Of a DNA stretch of 24,025 nt, positions 1-8,168 are shown piece after piece; positions within the stretch are counted from its first letter, which is position 1, and every line of letters starts with the position of its first letter. A model generated the notes under the pieces. It did not search any database and was not told the DNA's origin. It saw only the letters and a list, made by a program, of their open reading frames with translations. Location: the IMG/VR virus record IMGVR_UViG_3300006925_002211, positions 1-24,025 of that record; one strand, given 5' to 3'. A program made the position numbers and the translations under genes. This DNA comes from a virus.

Positions 1-930
1 GGTACTCAGATTCGTGTTGTAACAGGATCACCGTATTACCAACACGACATTTTTGAAACTGTTGATTTAGATACCATGTCTTGGAATGTTCATATGCGAG
101 ACAGTGCAGAAAATGCCTCAAATGATTTCAATAGACGTTGGTTTGGTGGGCATTGTGGGTCTATGTCTATTTCCGCAGATGAGGGAGGTCTTCTAACTGC
201 TGGTTGGGACTCAGTAACCTTCCAAGATATGGTACATAATCAAAAACTTCACTCAGTTTACGAGTCTGGGTCAGGGAGTGGATTACCCGGACATGCACTA
301 ATGCAGCAAATAAGTTCTTCTAATATAGGTGTCCCCGCAAAAGACGCAGCTAGTGGTTTAACTTCCGCACATGGCGGGTTCCCTTCTACTGAACCTTATT
401 ACTTTTCACAGGGTTCATTAACCATTCATGGAGTAGAGTTTGCACGAGTTAGGAACTTTAGTCTCTCTGTATCTAATGCGGAGGAACCTAGATACTATAT
501 AAACAATCAAGGAAAAGGCACACGTAGGCATCGTGGCCCTGCTGAAATCAGGGAAAACCAAAGAGAATACTCTATGTCTGCATCAATTGCCTTACCAGAC
601 TCGACTGGTGCTACTACATCTTCTAGGGCAATCTTCAAAGAATTGATTCTTGAGGGCGATTACGGTACAAATACTCCCGGTACTGCGAATGCATCAGACG
701 GTATGTCAGGATTTGCAGTGACGCTTACTTTCACAAGAGCCACTAATGATACAATAACTATTACTATTCCGAATGATGGTACTGCCGCTGAAGGAGCGGG
801 GCAACAGGGTGCATTTATGCGTTCTGCCCCACATGGTATAACGGGAGACAACCCACTCCAAACAGACGTAGACATACTATTCAGGAACATGAAAATACAA
901 ATTAAAGACAGTGAACCATTTTATCCATAG
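1..930 (+). CDS. Tail tube-like structural protein (5' truncated)
   Basis: The reading frame is open from base 1. The 25 codons before the first ATG (position 76) read as ordinary coding sequence, so the true start most likely lies upstream and this is a partial gene of at least 309 residues. The protein is beta-rich in appearance, with a central pattern (SLTIHGVEFARVRNFSLSVS, then PRYYI) that resembles phage tail tube proteins, where a short domain is followed by a 'sensitive to small epitope, polar strand' repeat. It sits directly before the tail assembly chaperone pair, the usual place for the tail tube gene in siphoviruses. The role, polymerising into the tube around the tape measure, is inferred from family resemblance and position. 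Another tail structural role is possible. Confidence 0.6.
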   Translation, partial: GTQIRVVTGSPYYQHDIFETVDLDTMSWNVHMRDSAENASNDFNRRWFGGHCGSMSISADEGGLLTAGWDSVTFQDMVHNQKLHSVYESGSGSGLPGHALMQQISSSNIGVPAKDAASGLTSAHGGFPSTEPYYFSQGSLTIHGVEFARVRNFSLSVSNAEEPRYYINNQGKGTRRHRGPAEIRENQREYSMSASIALPDSTGATTSSRAIFKELILEGDYGTNTPGTANASDGMSGFAVTLTFTRATNDTITITIPNDGTAAEGAGQQGAFMRSAPHGITGDNPLQTDVDILFRNMKIQIKDSEPFYP

Positions 931-939
931 GAGGATATA

Positions 940-1323
940 GTGACAGAAGAAAATAGTGAAGTACAGTCGTTCGACATAGAAAAATACCGAGTATCTAGTG
1001 AACTTATACCCCAAAAAATAAAAATAGAGTCTACTGGGGATGAATTTGAGATCAAACTCAGACCTCTTTCGTGGAGTAAGCGAAGCCAGATGATGTCCGA
1101 ACATGTGAAAATGAAAATTTCTGGAGACCCTGAGTTTGATAGTGACGGTTTTATGAGAGCGTGTTTAAAAGAAGTTATAGTAGAAGCCCCTTGGGGTAGA
1201 ACTACAGAAGCTTTTTTACTATCTATTGATGCGAGACTTGGACGGGAACTTGAAAAGCTCATACCTACTATAACAGGGGAGGGTGAGGAGGAAAGCCCTG
1301 AGGAAATAAAAAAAGGTGTTTAG
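940..1323 (+). CDS. Tail assembly chaperone, short (G-type) product
   Basis: GTG start at 940, nine bases after the preceding stop and preceded by a strong AGGAGG site (929-934). The product is 127 residues, polar and acidic, and ends with an Asp/Glu-rich stretch before lysine codons. It lies between the tail tube gene and the tape measure candidate, the position of lambda gene G. Proteins of this family bind the tape measure and recruit tail tube subunits during tail assembly and are absent from the finished virion. No sequence motif alone fixes the function; the call rests on gene order, size, acidity and the slippery site at its 3' end, which fuses it to the next reading frame. Confidence 0.72.
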   Translation: MTEENSEVQSFDIEKYRVSSELIPQKIKIESTGDEFEIKLRPLSWSKRSQMMSEHVKMKISGDPEFDSDGFMRACLKEVIVEAPWGRTTEAFLLSIDARLGRELEKLIPTITGEGEEESPEEIKKGV

Positions 1324-1547
1324 CGTATCTTAGGAATATTGATACACCATATCATTACCAAATAAAATTTCAATATTGGCTGATTATGTTTGTATTATTA
1401 GATAAAGGTATTCCTTGGGACGTAATACAAAATTTATCTCAAGCAGAAGTAAATCTTATTTTAGGTATTGAGTCGGCTGTAAAAACTAAAGAAGTTGAAG
1501 ACCAAGAAGCAGAGATGCGTGTTGCGGGTCATAAAATGAGACAATAA
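940..1547 (+). CDS. Tail assembly chaperone, -1 frameshift (GT-type) product
   Basis: The zero frame runs GTG 940 to the second AAA at 1312-1314. A slip of one base back on A-AAA-AAA (1308-1314) bypasses the TAG at 1321 and continues in the -1 frame to TAA at 1545-1547, giving about 202 residues. The 77-residue extension has no start codon of its own near its beginning and is well formed: it starts RCLAYLRNIDTPYHYQ, contains a hydrophobic helix (FQYWLIMFVLLDKGIPWDV) and ends in a charged helix. It fills the otherwise empty 230-base gap up to the next gene. In lambda the T domain of gpGT contacts the tube subunit. I read this directly from the sequence; the frameshift event itself is inferred. 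Confidence 0.8.
1308..1314 (+). promoter_or_regulatory. Slippery heptamer for -1 ribosomal frameshifting
   Basis: A-AAA-AAA followed by G, with the two AAA codons in the zero frame, is a perfect X-XXY-YYZ heptamer. The purine-rich GAGGAGG at 1285-1291 lies 16 bases upstream and could act as an internal Shine-Dalgarno stimulator, although the spacing is longer than the roughly 10 bases of E. coli dnaX. Downstream, GTATC (1325-1329) can pair with GATAC (1341-1345), which would be only a weak hairpin. Confidence 0.78.
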
Positions 1548-1559
1548 AGGAGGATATAA

Positions 1560-2489
1560 ATGGCAGGGACGGAAGTAATTTTTAAATTAATATCCGAGGC
1601 ATCCGCTAAGAACGCAGCCGCAAACCCAGACGGAGGCGGAAATGCGGGTTCCGACAAGAAAAAAGGTGAAGGTTTAATTAAAGGCGGTCTAAAAAAGGCT
1701 GGTATTAGTTTCAGTTTAGCCTCCATTTTAAAACAGTCTCAGTTGTTTACTGGATTTCTGGGTTCTTTATTTCAAATTCTAGGTGGAATGGTTGACTTAA
1801 TGCTAGTCCCATTGATTCCTCCTATGATGGCGTTTCTTACTTGGCTCGCTAAACAGATGCCTCTCATTTCTAAAATAGGTCAGTTTTTTGTAGGTTCCTT
1901 TGTTGATTATATTACAGGAATTTTCGGCACCTTTAAAAAGGCTTGGGATTTATTCAAGGAAGCTTATCAATTATTTAAGGATGGGGAATATATAGCAGCG
2001 ATTAAAAAGGCTTTCCAAGGAATAGGATATCTACTGTGGGGGGTAGTAAAAGTATACTTTGCTGGTATATTCCTGTCTTGGGGTAAAATTTTCTTCCTAT
2101 TACCGGGGATTTGGAACGGTATTAAAAATGCTTTCAAGTGGTTAAAATCAGTCTTTACAGCAGACTTTTTTATGCTTATATTGTTAAAAGGACTTAAACT
2201 TCTTACTGATATTGCAACAGGACTAATTAGTATTTTTTCCACCCCTCTGAGAACGCTACTAAATATGCTTAGAGACCTAAAATTGCCAAAAATGTTAGGT
2301 GGGGGAAAACCGTTTGGGGCTATGCCTGAAATCCCGCAAGGTATGTTAGACAATCCTTTAGCGGGAAAAATTGAAATAATGATAGCAGGGTTAACACCGC
2401 AACAGACGGTTGAGGTAGAGCAAGCAGAGGAAAAAGTACGGGTAACTAACATGGATCAACAGATATTATCTGCTGGATATGGGTTCTAA
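1560..2489 (+). CDS. Putative short tape measure protein
   Basis: ATG at 1560 behind AAAGGAGG (1546-1553). The 309-residue product has a Gly/Lys-rich N-terminal linker (residues 20-45) and long hydrophobic segments at about 61-97, 153-185 and 203-228, separated by amphipathic Lys/Phe-rich helices. It ends in a short polar tail. Hydrophobic segments within a largely helical protein, placed directly after the G/GT chaperone pair, are typical of tape measure proteins, which set tail length and later help DNA pass the host membrane. At roughly 0.15 nm per residue this would measure a tail of only about 45 nm. An alternative is a membrane-active tail protein, but no other tape measure candidate is present in the tail genes seen here. 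Confidence 0.6.
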   Translation: MAGTEVIFKLISEASAKNAAANPDGGGNAGSDKKKGEGLIKGGLKKAGISFSLASILKQSQLFTGFLGSLFQILGGMVDLMLVPLIPPMMAFLTWLAKQMPLISKIGQFFVGSFVDYITGIFGTFKKAWDLFKEAYQLFKDGEYIAAIKKAFQGIGYLLWGVVKVYFAGIFLSWGKIFFLLPGIWNGIKNAFKWLKSVFTADFFMLILLKGLKLLTDIATGLISIFSTPLRTLLNMLRDLKLPKMLGGGKPFGAMPEIPQGMLDNPLAGKIEIMIAGLTPQQTVEVEQAEEKVRVTNMDQQILSAGYGF

Positions 2490-2502
2490 AGGAGTTTCAT
2501 AG

Positions 2503-3075
2503 GTGGCTTATACGTCAGCAAAAAATGTAACCGGAGAATTATCCGTTCTTCTTAGGAATGGGGTGCATGGCTCTGCGTCGTTACGCTTTGCTTTAAAGTG
2601 TGACTCCGTAGCTATTAGTTATAGTAAAACCCCAATTCAAATCCCAATCCCCCAAGCTAACCCTGAAATTATTGATTTAGGGTCTTTTAGACCTAGCATT
2701 AGTATAAGCGGTATTGTAGACACAACGCAACCAACTCCTTCATCTATAACGGTTGGGGGTCAAACATATTACATACCGTTTAAGAATTGGTTAGAGAACA
2801 CAGTGTACGATTGGGTTGCATCAGAGGCAGCTACTGGGCAAATAGAGTTAGAGGTAGGAGACACTACATTCCCAACAGATTCTAGTTCAAATGCCTATAA
2901 TTCTGATGGTGACTTATTATTACCAGCAAGTTGGACGGGTGGTGCGGTGTACAGAGTGGCTTTGCAGTCTGCTAGGTTTAGCATTGCGCCAGCAAAGGAA
3001 GATCGTTATGATTTCCAAATGTCTTTTGTGACCGAAGCTAGACAGGACTGGGTTGATCAGGCGGACTTAATCTAA
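2503..3075 (+). CDS. Probable tail protein (distal-tail/baseplate type)
   Basis: GTG start at 2503 with AAAGGAG (2488-2494) ahead; the gene stop overlaps the next start (TAATG at 3073-3077). The 190-residue product is predicted beta-rich, with a central segment SFRPSISISGIVDT and a C-terminal segment YRVALQSARFSIAPAKEDRY. Alternating hydrophobic strands that end in a phrase of the type 'rxxxxPGxEDxWxFxLxF' are common in small tail-tip proteins located between the tape measure and the hub. The assignment as a distal tail or tail-tip component rests on this resemblance and on gene order. I do not recognise a specific family with certainty. Confidence 0.5.
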   Translation: MAYTSAKNVTGELSVLLRNGVHGSASLRFALKCDSVAISYSKTPIQIPIPQANPEIIDLGSFRPSISISGIVDTTQPTPSSITVGGQTYYIPFKNWLENTVYDWVASEAATGQIELEVGDTTFPTDSSSNAYNSDGDLLLPASWTGGAVYRVALQSARFSIAPAKEDRYDFQMSFVTEARQDWVDQADLI

Positions 3076-6000
3076 TGGCACGGAAGTCTGAGTTATTATA
3101 TTGGACTGGCTCTAGATGGGCTAACGCTAAATTTAGGCATTGGGATGTCGGGGAGTCCCCAGATGCTTGGATGGATAATTACGAATCAGATGGTACCGAT
3201 TCTAATCCAGTAATGTCACTTAGGCTTGAAGAAAAGATAGGAAACCCACGTTCTGCCAAGCTTACTATTAGTAACACTCCTAGAAACGCCTCATCCGCCG
3301 CTGCTAATGAAAAAAAGGGTAGGTTTACTGGGGTTTTTACTGATTTCCAAAATGTTAGACTTCGTGATGGTGATACAGGTACAATTTTATTTGCTGGTAA
3401 AATTTACAATATGCAGGAAAAGTATGATGTAGTACTTGGAAATATAATTGTTTTAACTCTTCGAGATAATTTAGAAGAACTTAAAAATTATAAAATTGGA
3501 ACGTGGGTCGATAATCCATTAGCCTACACAACAGGTTCTAGAGTTTCTAGTGACATTGCAACAATAATAGATAACGTTGCTTACCTTGACTCTGATAGTA
3601 TATCTTTTTCCAATACAGATAAATATGAAGCGTCTGCTACTCAATATGATCAAGCAGGAAACATAGAGTTTCCGGGTAACTCAACTGTACTTAAAGCAGT
3701 TTCAAATCTAGCTAAGAAAGACCCCCATGAAGATGGAGCTACAGATGATTTCGGATATGATTACCTTGTTGACCCTGCTGTAGTTACTAGTGCAACAGAT
3801 ACTGCGGCTCCTTCCGCTGATTGGAATTACTTTAAACGTGGCACTCGTCCTAGTACAGCCCCAGAAACATATGGGTTGTCAATCAAGTACCCTAAACCCT
3901 CTAACTTCGCTAAAGATGGTTACAATACCCGAATGATGAATGATTTTGATTTCGAGGAACCTAAAGGTGAAATATATTCAGATGTTGTATTAACCTATCG
4001 TGATATGCATTTACAATTAGAAGGGGGAGTTGAGGCTACAGATGGGTCTCAAGGTGCCGCTGATCGAGTAGTCACTAAAAGATTTGAAAGAATAGATGTA
4101 ACATTCACTAATGATGGTGCTTTCACAGGGGCAACATACCCGATTGGGCAGGGGGAACTTCTCACATTTACACCTGACGGGGGAGGGGCTGCTCAATTTG
4201 CAAAATTTGAATATCAATCTGTTATACGTTCTGGAACTAATGTAACAGGTTTTATTATTGTAAGCCCCCTAATAGCATCACCTTCGTTTAATGCTAACTT
4301 TCCTGAAGCGGTAGGGACAATTACAGGGGTTACTTCAGGAAAAACAGCTACAACCACAGCAACATGTCGTGTAGCTAAAAATTTTGGGGTAAGAAAATCA
4401 AAAGCTGTAAAATCTGTTGATACATTAGACCCACAAAAAATACGGCAAGAAATAGCTTCGTACCTATCTAGAAACACTACGGTTATTAAACGTGGTACCT
4501 ACAAAGTAGCTAATTACCCATATCATTATATTGATGCTCAAGCCTCTAAGGTATCTCGTAGTAATGGGACGGTTTCGTTCACGACCGGAGCCTTTGCTAC
4601 AAATGGGGGTTCGGCTACCAATAACCCAGAACTATTTGGAGTACATGTTGGAGATGTGATTGTAGAATTAGACGCAACAGCCACTACTATTACACGATAT
4701 GCGTATATTTCGTCTACTGGAAGCTCATCGGTGGTCTATGGGGGTGATACAGCAACCCAAACAAGTGACGGGACTGCCCTTGACGCTACCAAACCTATGA
4801 GGATATATATTCCGTTACGTCCGGGGCATATCGCACAAGTTACTAACTCATTAGTTGATGTTTCTGGTACTCATTTAATTACCTATTTGAATTACGAAGA
4901 GAAAGACGGGGTTAGTTTTACTGAGATTGCCTCTGTAGGTAAAAACGACAGTGCTGCATTAAAGCCAAATATTTTCGATACTCTAGTTGACGGGGTAGAA
5001 AGTTATGGAGACACCGACCCGACAAAGGGTACAAATATTGCGAATGTAAAATCTTGGACATTTACTGGAACTGCAACAGCTACAGATTCCGATACAGTCG
5101 CATGGACAGCAGGAAAACTGTACGATGATACGGGGGCTATTTTATATTCGATATCGTCAGGAGACACGGGGAATATGTCGGCGGAGTCCATTGTTTACTT
5201 TGATGTTGTAGCTAATTCTGCAATCTTCTCAACAAGTACAAAGGCGACATATGTTGAAAAGGTTAATCGAGTAAAGATATTAGCTGCAAGTAACTCAGCT
5301 ACCGCAGTAGGTTCTCAAGCTACCTTCTCCTACCTAACCCCTGTATCAGGCTTTAGTACAACTGGAGCGCAACTGCTTAGTGCTGCTGATGCAATAGTTG
5401 ATAACTCTCTAACCGCTACCCTTGCGAAAAAAGGTGTACAGCAGTGGTCATCTAATTTAAGTTTCGAGGCAACGGGAACGGCAGGGGATTATAATAAAAT
5501 AAAATTTGGACTCAAAGGCACTATTGGCAATAATGCTAATGTGCAGTTTGCTGATGGAACCGACGAAACCGTTCTTTCAAGTAAAAATATTAGTAATGCG
5601 ACCAATATTGGTTCCGGGGCTAGTATCACAGTTACAACTAGTTCTACTGCTGGGGTAGTAACCTTTACAACTACGGGGACAATATATCTATATAAATCTG
5701 TTGGTGACTCAGAGTCAACTACAATTAAAGCAACAGATGACTATTCAGATGTATATGCGGACGACGCTATCTTGCTATGTACTGTTTCAGTCCCTAGTTC
5801 TGATGACGATTCTGACTCCCCGTCTATCTTCCCATTCACAGCGAATGAAGCAACGATATCAGCGGGAGTGCTTGCAGCAAATTCAATAACAGCCGACGTA
5901 ATACAAGCTGGAGTAGTTGCTGCGGATTTCTTATCTGCAAACGTAACATTAACAAATAAACTTTTTGCAGGAGCAGGGACTTTTGATTCCAATCTTTACG

Positions 6001-7481
6001 GAGTTGCATTAGGGACTTTGGGTAGTAATAGGAGTTTCGTAGCCCAAACTAACGGAACAACTCAGGTAGAAATACTTAGTTCTGGCACAAATGCAGGATT
6101 ATTAACTGCGGGGGGCGGGAACGTAATAATTGGAGCAAATGGAGTAGAAATAAAACAAGCTGCTGCGGAGGGGACATCAAGACTTTTCCTTAGCAGTGCT
6201 AATATCCATACGTTTGAAGATAGGGGATATACGCAAGGTGGCTCTACTGGTCAATCGGCTAGTCGAGGAGACATGGCGGGAGCAATGTCCGTGGCTTCCA
6301 CATCGTCCGATACCCTAAATTTCTTTTCTCCTTCAACATTAACAGCAGGGGCTACCGACTTTTCTTTCAGTAGAAGGAATAGTGCAAACTTAGCTAATGA
6401 TGGCGGGAGTGGCAGCAACGAAGTTACCTATCTCGAAGTAGGAAAACTTAAAGTAAATTTCGGTAATTCAACATATAATGATGATGTAGAGCTTCTTTTT
6501 AGTACTACAGCAGACTCTGAGGTAACCTTTACGCATAATAGAGGGAACGCTGCTATTGCAAATGGTGGAAAACTTGATTTAGATGGGTTCACTGGGTTAA
6601 CCTTTGCTACGGCAGTAACTTCAGGTAATGTTGAAACAGGGGCTTATGGAACGTTTAGATATGCGACAGATGGTGGAGGTGGCTCCGCAGATGTATTAGC
6701 ATTCTTATCTGGGCAAGGTAATGCTACTCCAGCAGCAGCGACGGGAGAGTCTGCGTTCTGGACTATGTTAAGTGAAGATGACGGAGCTAGTGGCAGTAGG
6801 CTGATATTTGAACCTATAGTTGATTATGGAACATCAGCAGGTAGCGATAACCATGCTTGGATTGGATACCATAACACCTTGGTAGGTATTCAAAGTTATT
6901 ACATGTATGTAGGAGACGGAACTAATTCTTTTCCCGGCATTGCATGGCAAGGTGACTCTAATACTGGTTTTTACCGAATATCTTCTGGTAAAGTAGGCTA
7001 CTCATCGGACGGAACGAACGAATTCTACTTTGACACGGGGATTTACCCCGCAACTGATTCGTCTGGGGGTACAGCAGGTGAAAGCCTAGGGGCGGGTTCT
7101 CAAGCATGGCACGCAATTCATGGATATACTTTATATATGTATAACAGTGTTTCCACAACGGGTACAGATTTAATTGTAACCGGGGCGGGACAGATAGCGA
7201 AAAAGTCTAGTTCAATACAATATAAAGATAATGTAAAAGAGTTAGTATTCGATTCTTCAAAACTTGACAGTCTAAGACCTGTAAGTTATGATTATAAATT
7301 CGATAACGCCCCAGATATAGGTTTAATTGCCGAGGAAGTTAATGAAGTTTACCCTGAATTGATTAATTACGATAAACACGGTAAGGCTGAATCAATAAAA
7401 TATCATAGCTTATCAGTTATGTTGTTAGATGAAGTTAATAAATTACGTAAAGAAGTTAAAATTTTAAAGGAGAAAAGCTAA
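3075..7481 (+). CDS. Tail hub/fibre protein with C-terminal S74 chaperone
   Basis: A 1468-residue structural protein. Residues about 1-150 resemble tail hub or baseplate domains with an OB-like insertion (VRLRDGDTGTILFAGKIYNM). The long middle is Ser/Thr/Ala/Gly-rich and beta-repetitive. Around residues 930-980 lies the pattern SAGVLAANSITADVIQAGVV, typical of the fibre-forming parts of host-specificity proteins. A segment near 1290 (DSNTGFYRISSGKVGYSSDG) is common in phage fibres. The last about 90 residues are an S74 intramolecular chaperone: S1378-S1380, K1384, then LRPVSYDY, GLIAEEV and a C-terminal coiled coil. In this family Ser and a Lys five residues later form the self-cleaving dyad, which maps here to S1379 and K1384. 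It starts at the overlapping TAATG of the previous gene. Probable role: receptor binding or tail-tip adhesion. Confidence 0.82.
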   Translation: MARKSELLYWTGSRWANAKFRHWDVGESPDAWMDNYESDGTDSNPVMSLRLEEKIGNPRSAKLTISNTPRNASSAAANEKKGRFTGVFTDFQNVRLRDGDTGTILFAGKIYNMQEKYDVVLGNIIVLTLRDNLEELKNYKIGTWVDNPLAYTTGSRVSSDIATIIDNVAYLDSDSISFSNTDKYEASATQYDQAGNIEFPGNSTVLKAVSNLAKKDPHEDGATDDFGYDYLVDPAVVTSATDTAAPSADWNYFKRGTRPSTAPETYGLSIKYPKPSNFAKDGYNTRMMNDFDFEEPKGEIYSDVVLTYRDMHLQLEGGVEATDGSQGAADRVVTKRFERIDVTFTNDGAFTGATYPIGQGELLTFTPDGGGAAQFAKFEYQSVIRSGTNVTGFIIVSPLIASPSFNANFPEAVGTITGVTSGKTATTTATCRVAKNFGVRKSKAVKSVDTLDPQKIRQEIASYLSRNTTVIKRGTYKVANYPYHYIDAQASKVSRSNGTVSFTTGAFATNGGSATNNPELFGVHVGDVIVELDATATTITRYAYISSTGSSSVVYGGDTATQTSDGTALDATKPMRIYIPLRPGHIAQVTNSLVDVSGTHLITYLNYEEKDGVSFTEIASVGKNDSAALKPNIFDTLVDGVESYGDTDPTKGTNIANVKSWTFTGTATATDSDTVAWTAGKLYDDTGAILYSISSGDTGNMSAESIVYFDVVANSAIFSTSTKATYVEKVNRVKILAASNSATAVGSQATFSYLTPVSGFSTTGAQLLSAADAIVDNSLTATLAKKGVQQWSSNLSFEATGTAGDYNKIKFGLKGTIGNNANVQFADGTDETVLSSKNISNATNIGSGASITVTTSSTAGVVTFTTTGTIYLYKSVGDSESTTIKATDDYSDVYADDAILLCTVSVPSSDDDSDSPSIFPFTANEATISAGVLAANSITADVIQAGVVAADFLSANVTLTNKLFAGAGTFDSNLYGVALGTLGSNRSFVAQTNGTTQVEILSSGTNAGLLTAGGGNVIIGANGVEIKQAAAEGTSRLFLSSANIHTFEDRGYTQGGSTGQSASRGDMAGAMSVASTSSDTLNFFSPSTLTAGATDFSFSRRNSANLANDGGSGSNEVTYLEVGKLKVNFGNSTYNDDVELLFSTTADSEVTFTHNRGNAAIANGGKLDLDGFTGLTFATAVTSGNVETGAYGTFRYATDGGGGSADVLAFLSGQGNATPAAATGESAFWTMLSEDDGASGSRLIFEPIVDYGTSAGSDNHAWIGYHNTLVGIQSYYMYVGDGTNSFPGIAWQGDSNTGFYRISSGKVGYSSDGTNEFYFDTGIYPATDSSGGTAGESLGAGSQAWHAIHGYTLYMYNSVSTTGTDLIVTGAGQIAKKSSSIQYKDNVKELVFDSSKLDSLRPVSYDYKFDNAPDIGLIAEEVNEVYPELINYDKHGKAESIKYHSLSVMLLDEVNKLRKEVKILKEKS

Positions 7482-7666
7482 TGCCTGACGTAACAGTATC
7501 GTTTACAGACGCACAATGGACTAGAATTGTTGCCGCATCGTCATTTATTTTAAGAATAGATGAGGGAGCAGTAGACGCAACTAAATTAGCAGCTAAATGG
7601 AAAGCTTTAGAAACCGATAACGTCAAAGCGTATGAGAAAGCTCAAGCTTCTATAGATGACTTCTAA
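7481..7666 (+). CDS. Small protein of unknown function
   Basis: ATG at 7481 shares one base with the fibre-gene stop and has AAAGGAG at 7466-7472. The 61-residue product begins with a beta-like segment (DVTVSFTDAQWTRI) and continues as an Ala-rich helix. It is soluble, with no cysteines, no signal peptide and no convincing transmembrane segment. Translational coupling to the fibre gene suggests a late structural or assembly accessory role. It is not recognised as a holin or tail fibre assembly protein. Confidence 0.6.
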   Translation: MPDVTVSFTDAQWTRIVAASSFILRIDEGAVDATKLAAKWKALETDNVKAYEKAQASIDDF

Positions 7667-8120
7667 ACGTGAGCAAATCATCAGATTACGTACAGAAAAC
7701 CCTATCTTACGTTTAACGCAAATTGCGGACAGGGTAGGGGTTAGAAAGTCATACGCACATAAAGTTTTAACTAATGCAGAATTACCCACTAAAAGCGTAC
7801 TAATAAATAAAAGATATTTACCTAAACGGGTAGTTTGTAGAGCGTGTAACGGGGACGTATCTAAAGCAACAGAATCCCACGCTGCAAGAGTACACCACAT
7901 TCATGATGCGTGTAGGTATGAATATTTTAACATCATAGTTAATTGTAGATTTTGTAAAGTAGCTTTTAGGCGAAAGCGTATAACGCTTATTTCCGCCGCA
8001 CCCCATAGTACATATATCTATTGTAGTAGAAAGTGTTATGCAAAAGGCATGAAAAGTGACAGCACTTATGACTTACGTTTATCTAGGCAAAAAGCGGCTA
8101 GTAATATTGACGAAGAGTAA
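7656..8120 (+). CDS. HTH and double zinc-site DNA-binding protein
   Basis: ATG at 7656 overlaps the previous gene by 11 bases. Residues about 5-45 look like a helix-turn-helix (QIIRLRTENPILRLTQIADR, then VGVRKSYAHKVL). Two likely zinc sites follow: C61-x2-C64 with H83-x2-C86, and C97-x2-C100 with C123-x3-C127. The protein is strongly basic (many Lys and Arg). Such a combination suggests a sequence-specific DNA-binding protein, perhaps a transcriptional regulator, or the DNA-recognition part of a homing-type nuclease that lacks a visible catalytic domain. It lies immediately upstream of the sigma factor gene, and its last codons contain the -35 element of the sigma gene promoter. The exact function is unknown. 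Confidence 0.6.
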   Translation: MTSKREQIIRLRTENPILRLTQIADRVGVRKSYAHKVLTNAELPTKSVLINKRYLPKRVVCRACNGDVSKATESHAARVHHIHDACRYEYFNIIVNCRFCKVAFRRKRITLISAAPHSTYIYCSRKCYAKGMKSDSTYDLRLSRQKAASNIDEE

Positions 8121-8135
8121 GGAAACTGATATAAT
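8107..8135 (+). promoter_or_regulatory. Sigma-70-type promoter before the sigma factor gene
   Basis: TTGACG (8107-8112) and TATAAT (8130-8135) are separated by exactly 17 bases. This is five of six consensus positions at -35 and six of six at -10. A second -10-like TATACT occurs at 8141-8146. The 48-base gap (8121-8168) is one of the few intergenic stretches in the window. It would drive the sigma factor and the replication genes downstream using host RNA polymerase, so probably as an early or middle promoter. Confidence 0.65.
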
Positions 8136-8168
8136 TAAGTTATACTAAAAAGAATAAAAAGGGGTTTA

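Noticed and set aside
1967-2452. Long minus-strand open frames, such as this one opposite the tape measure candidate.
   Set aside because: They lie entirely inside well-supported + strand genes, lack a ribosome binding site context and show low-complexity or cysteine- and serine-rich translations typical of antisense frames.
5701-5889. A + strand 62-codon frame inside the fibre gene, rich in Gln and Met.
   Set aside because: Wholly nested in the continuous 1468-residue fibre frame and low in complexity.
7481-7666. The 61-residue gene after the fibre as a holin.
   Set aside because: No transmembrane segment or charged C-terminus typical of holins; no endolysin nearby.
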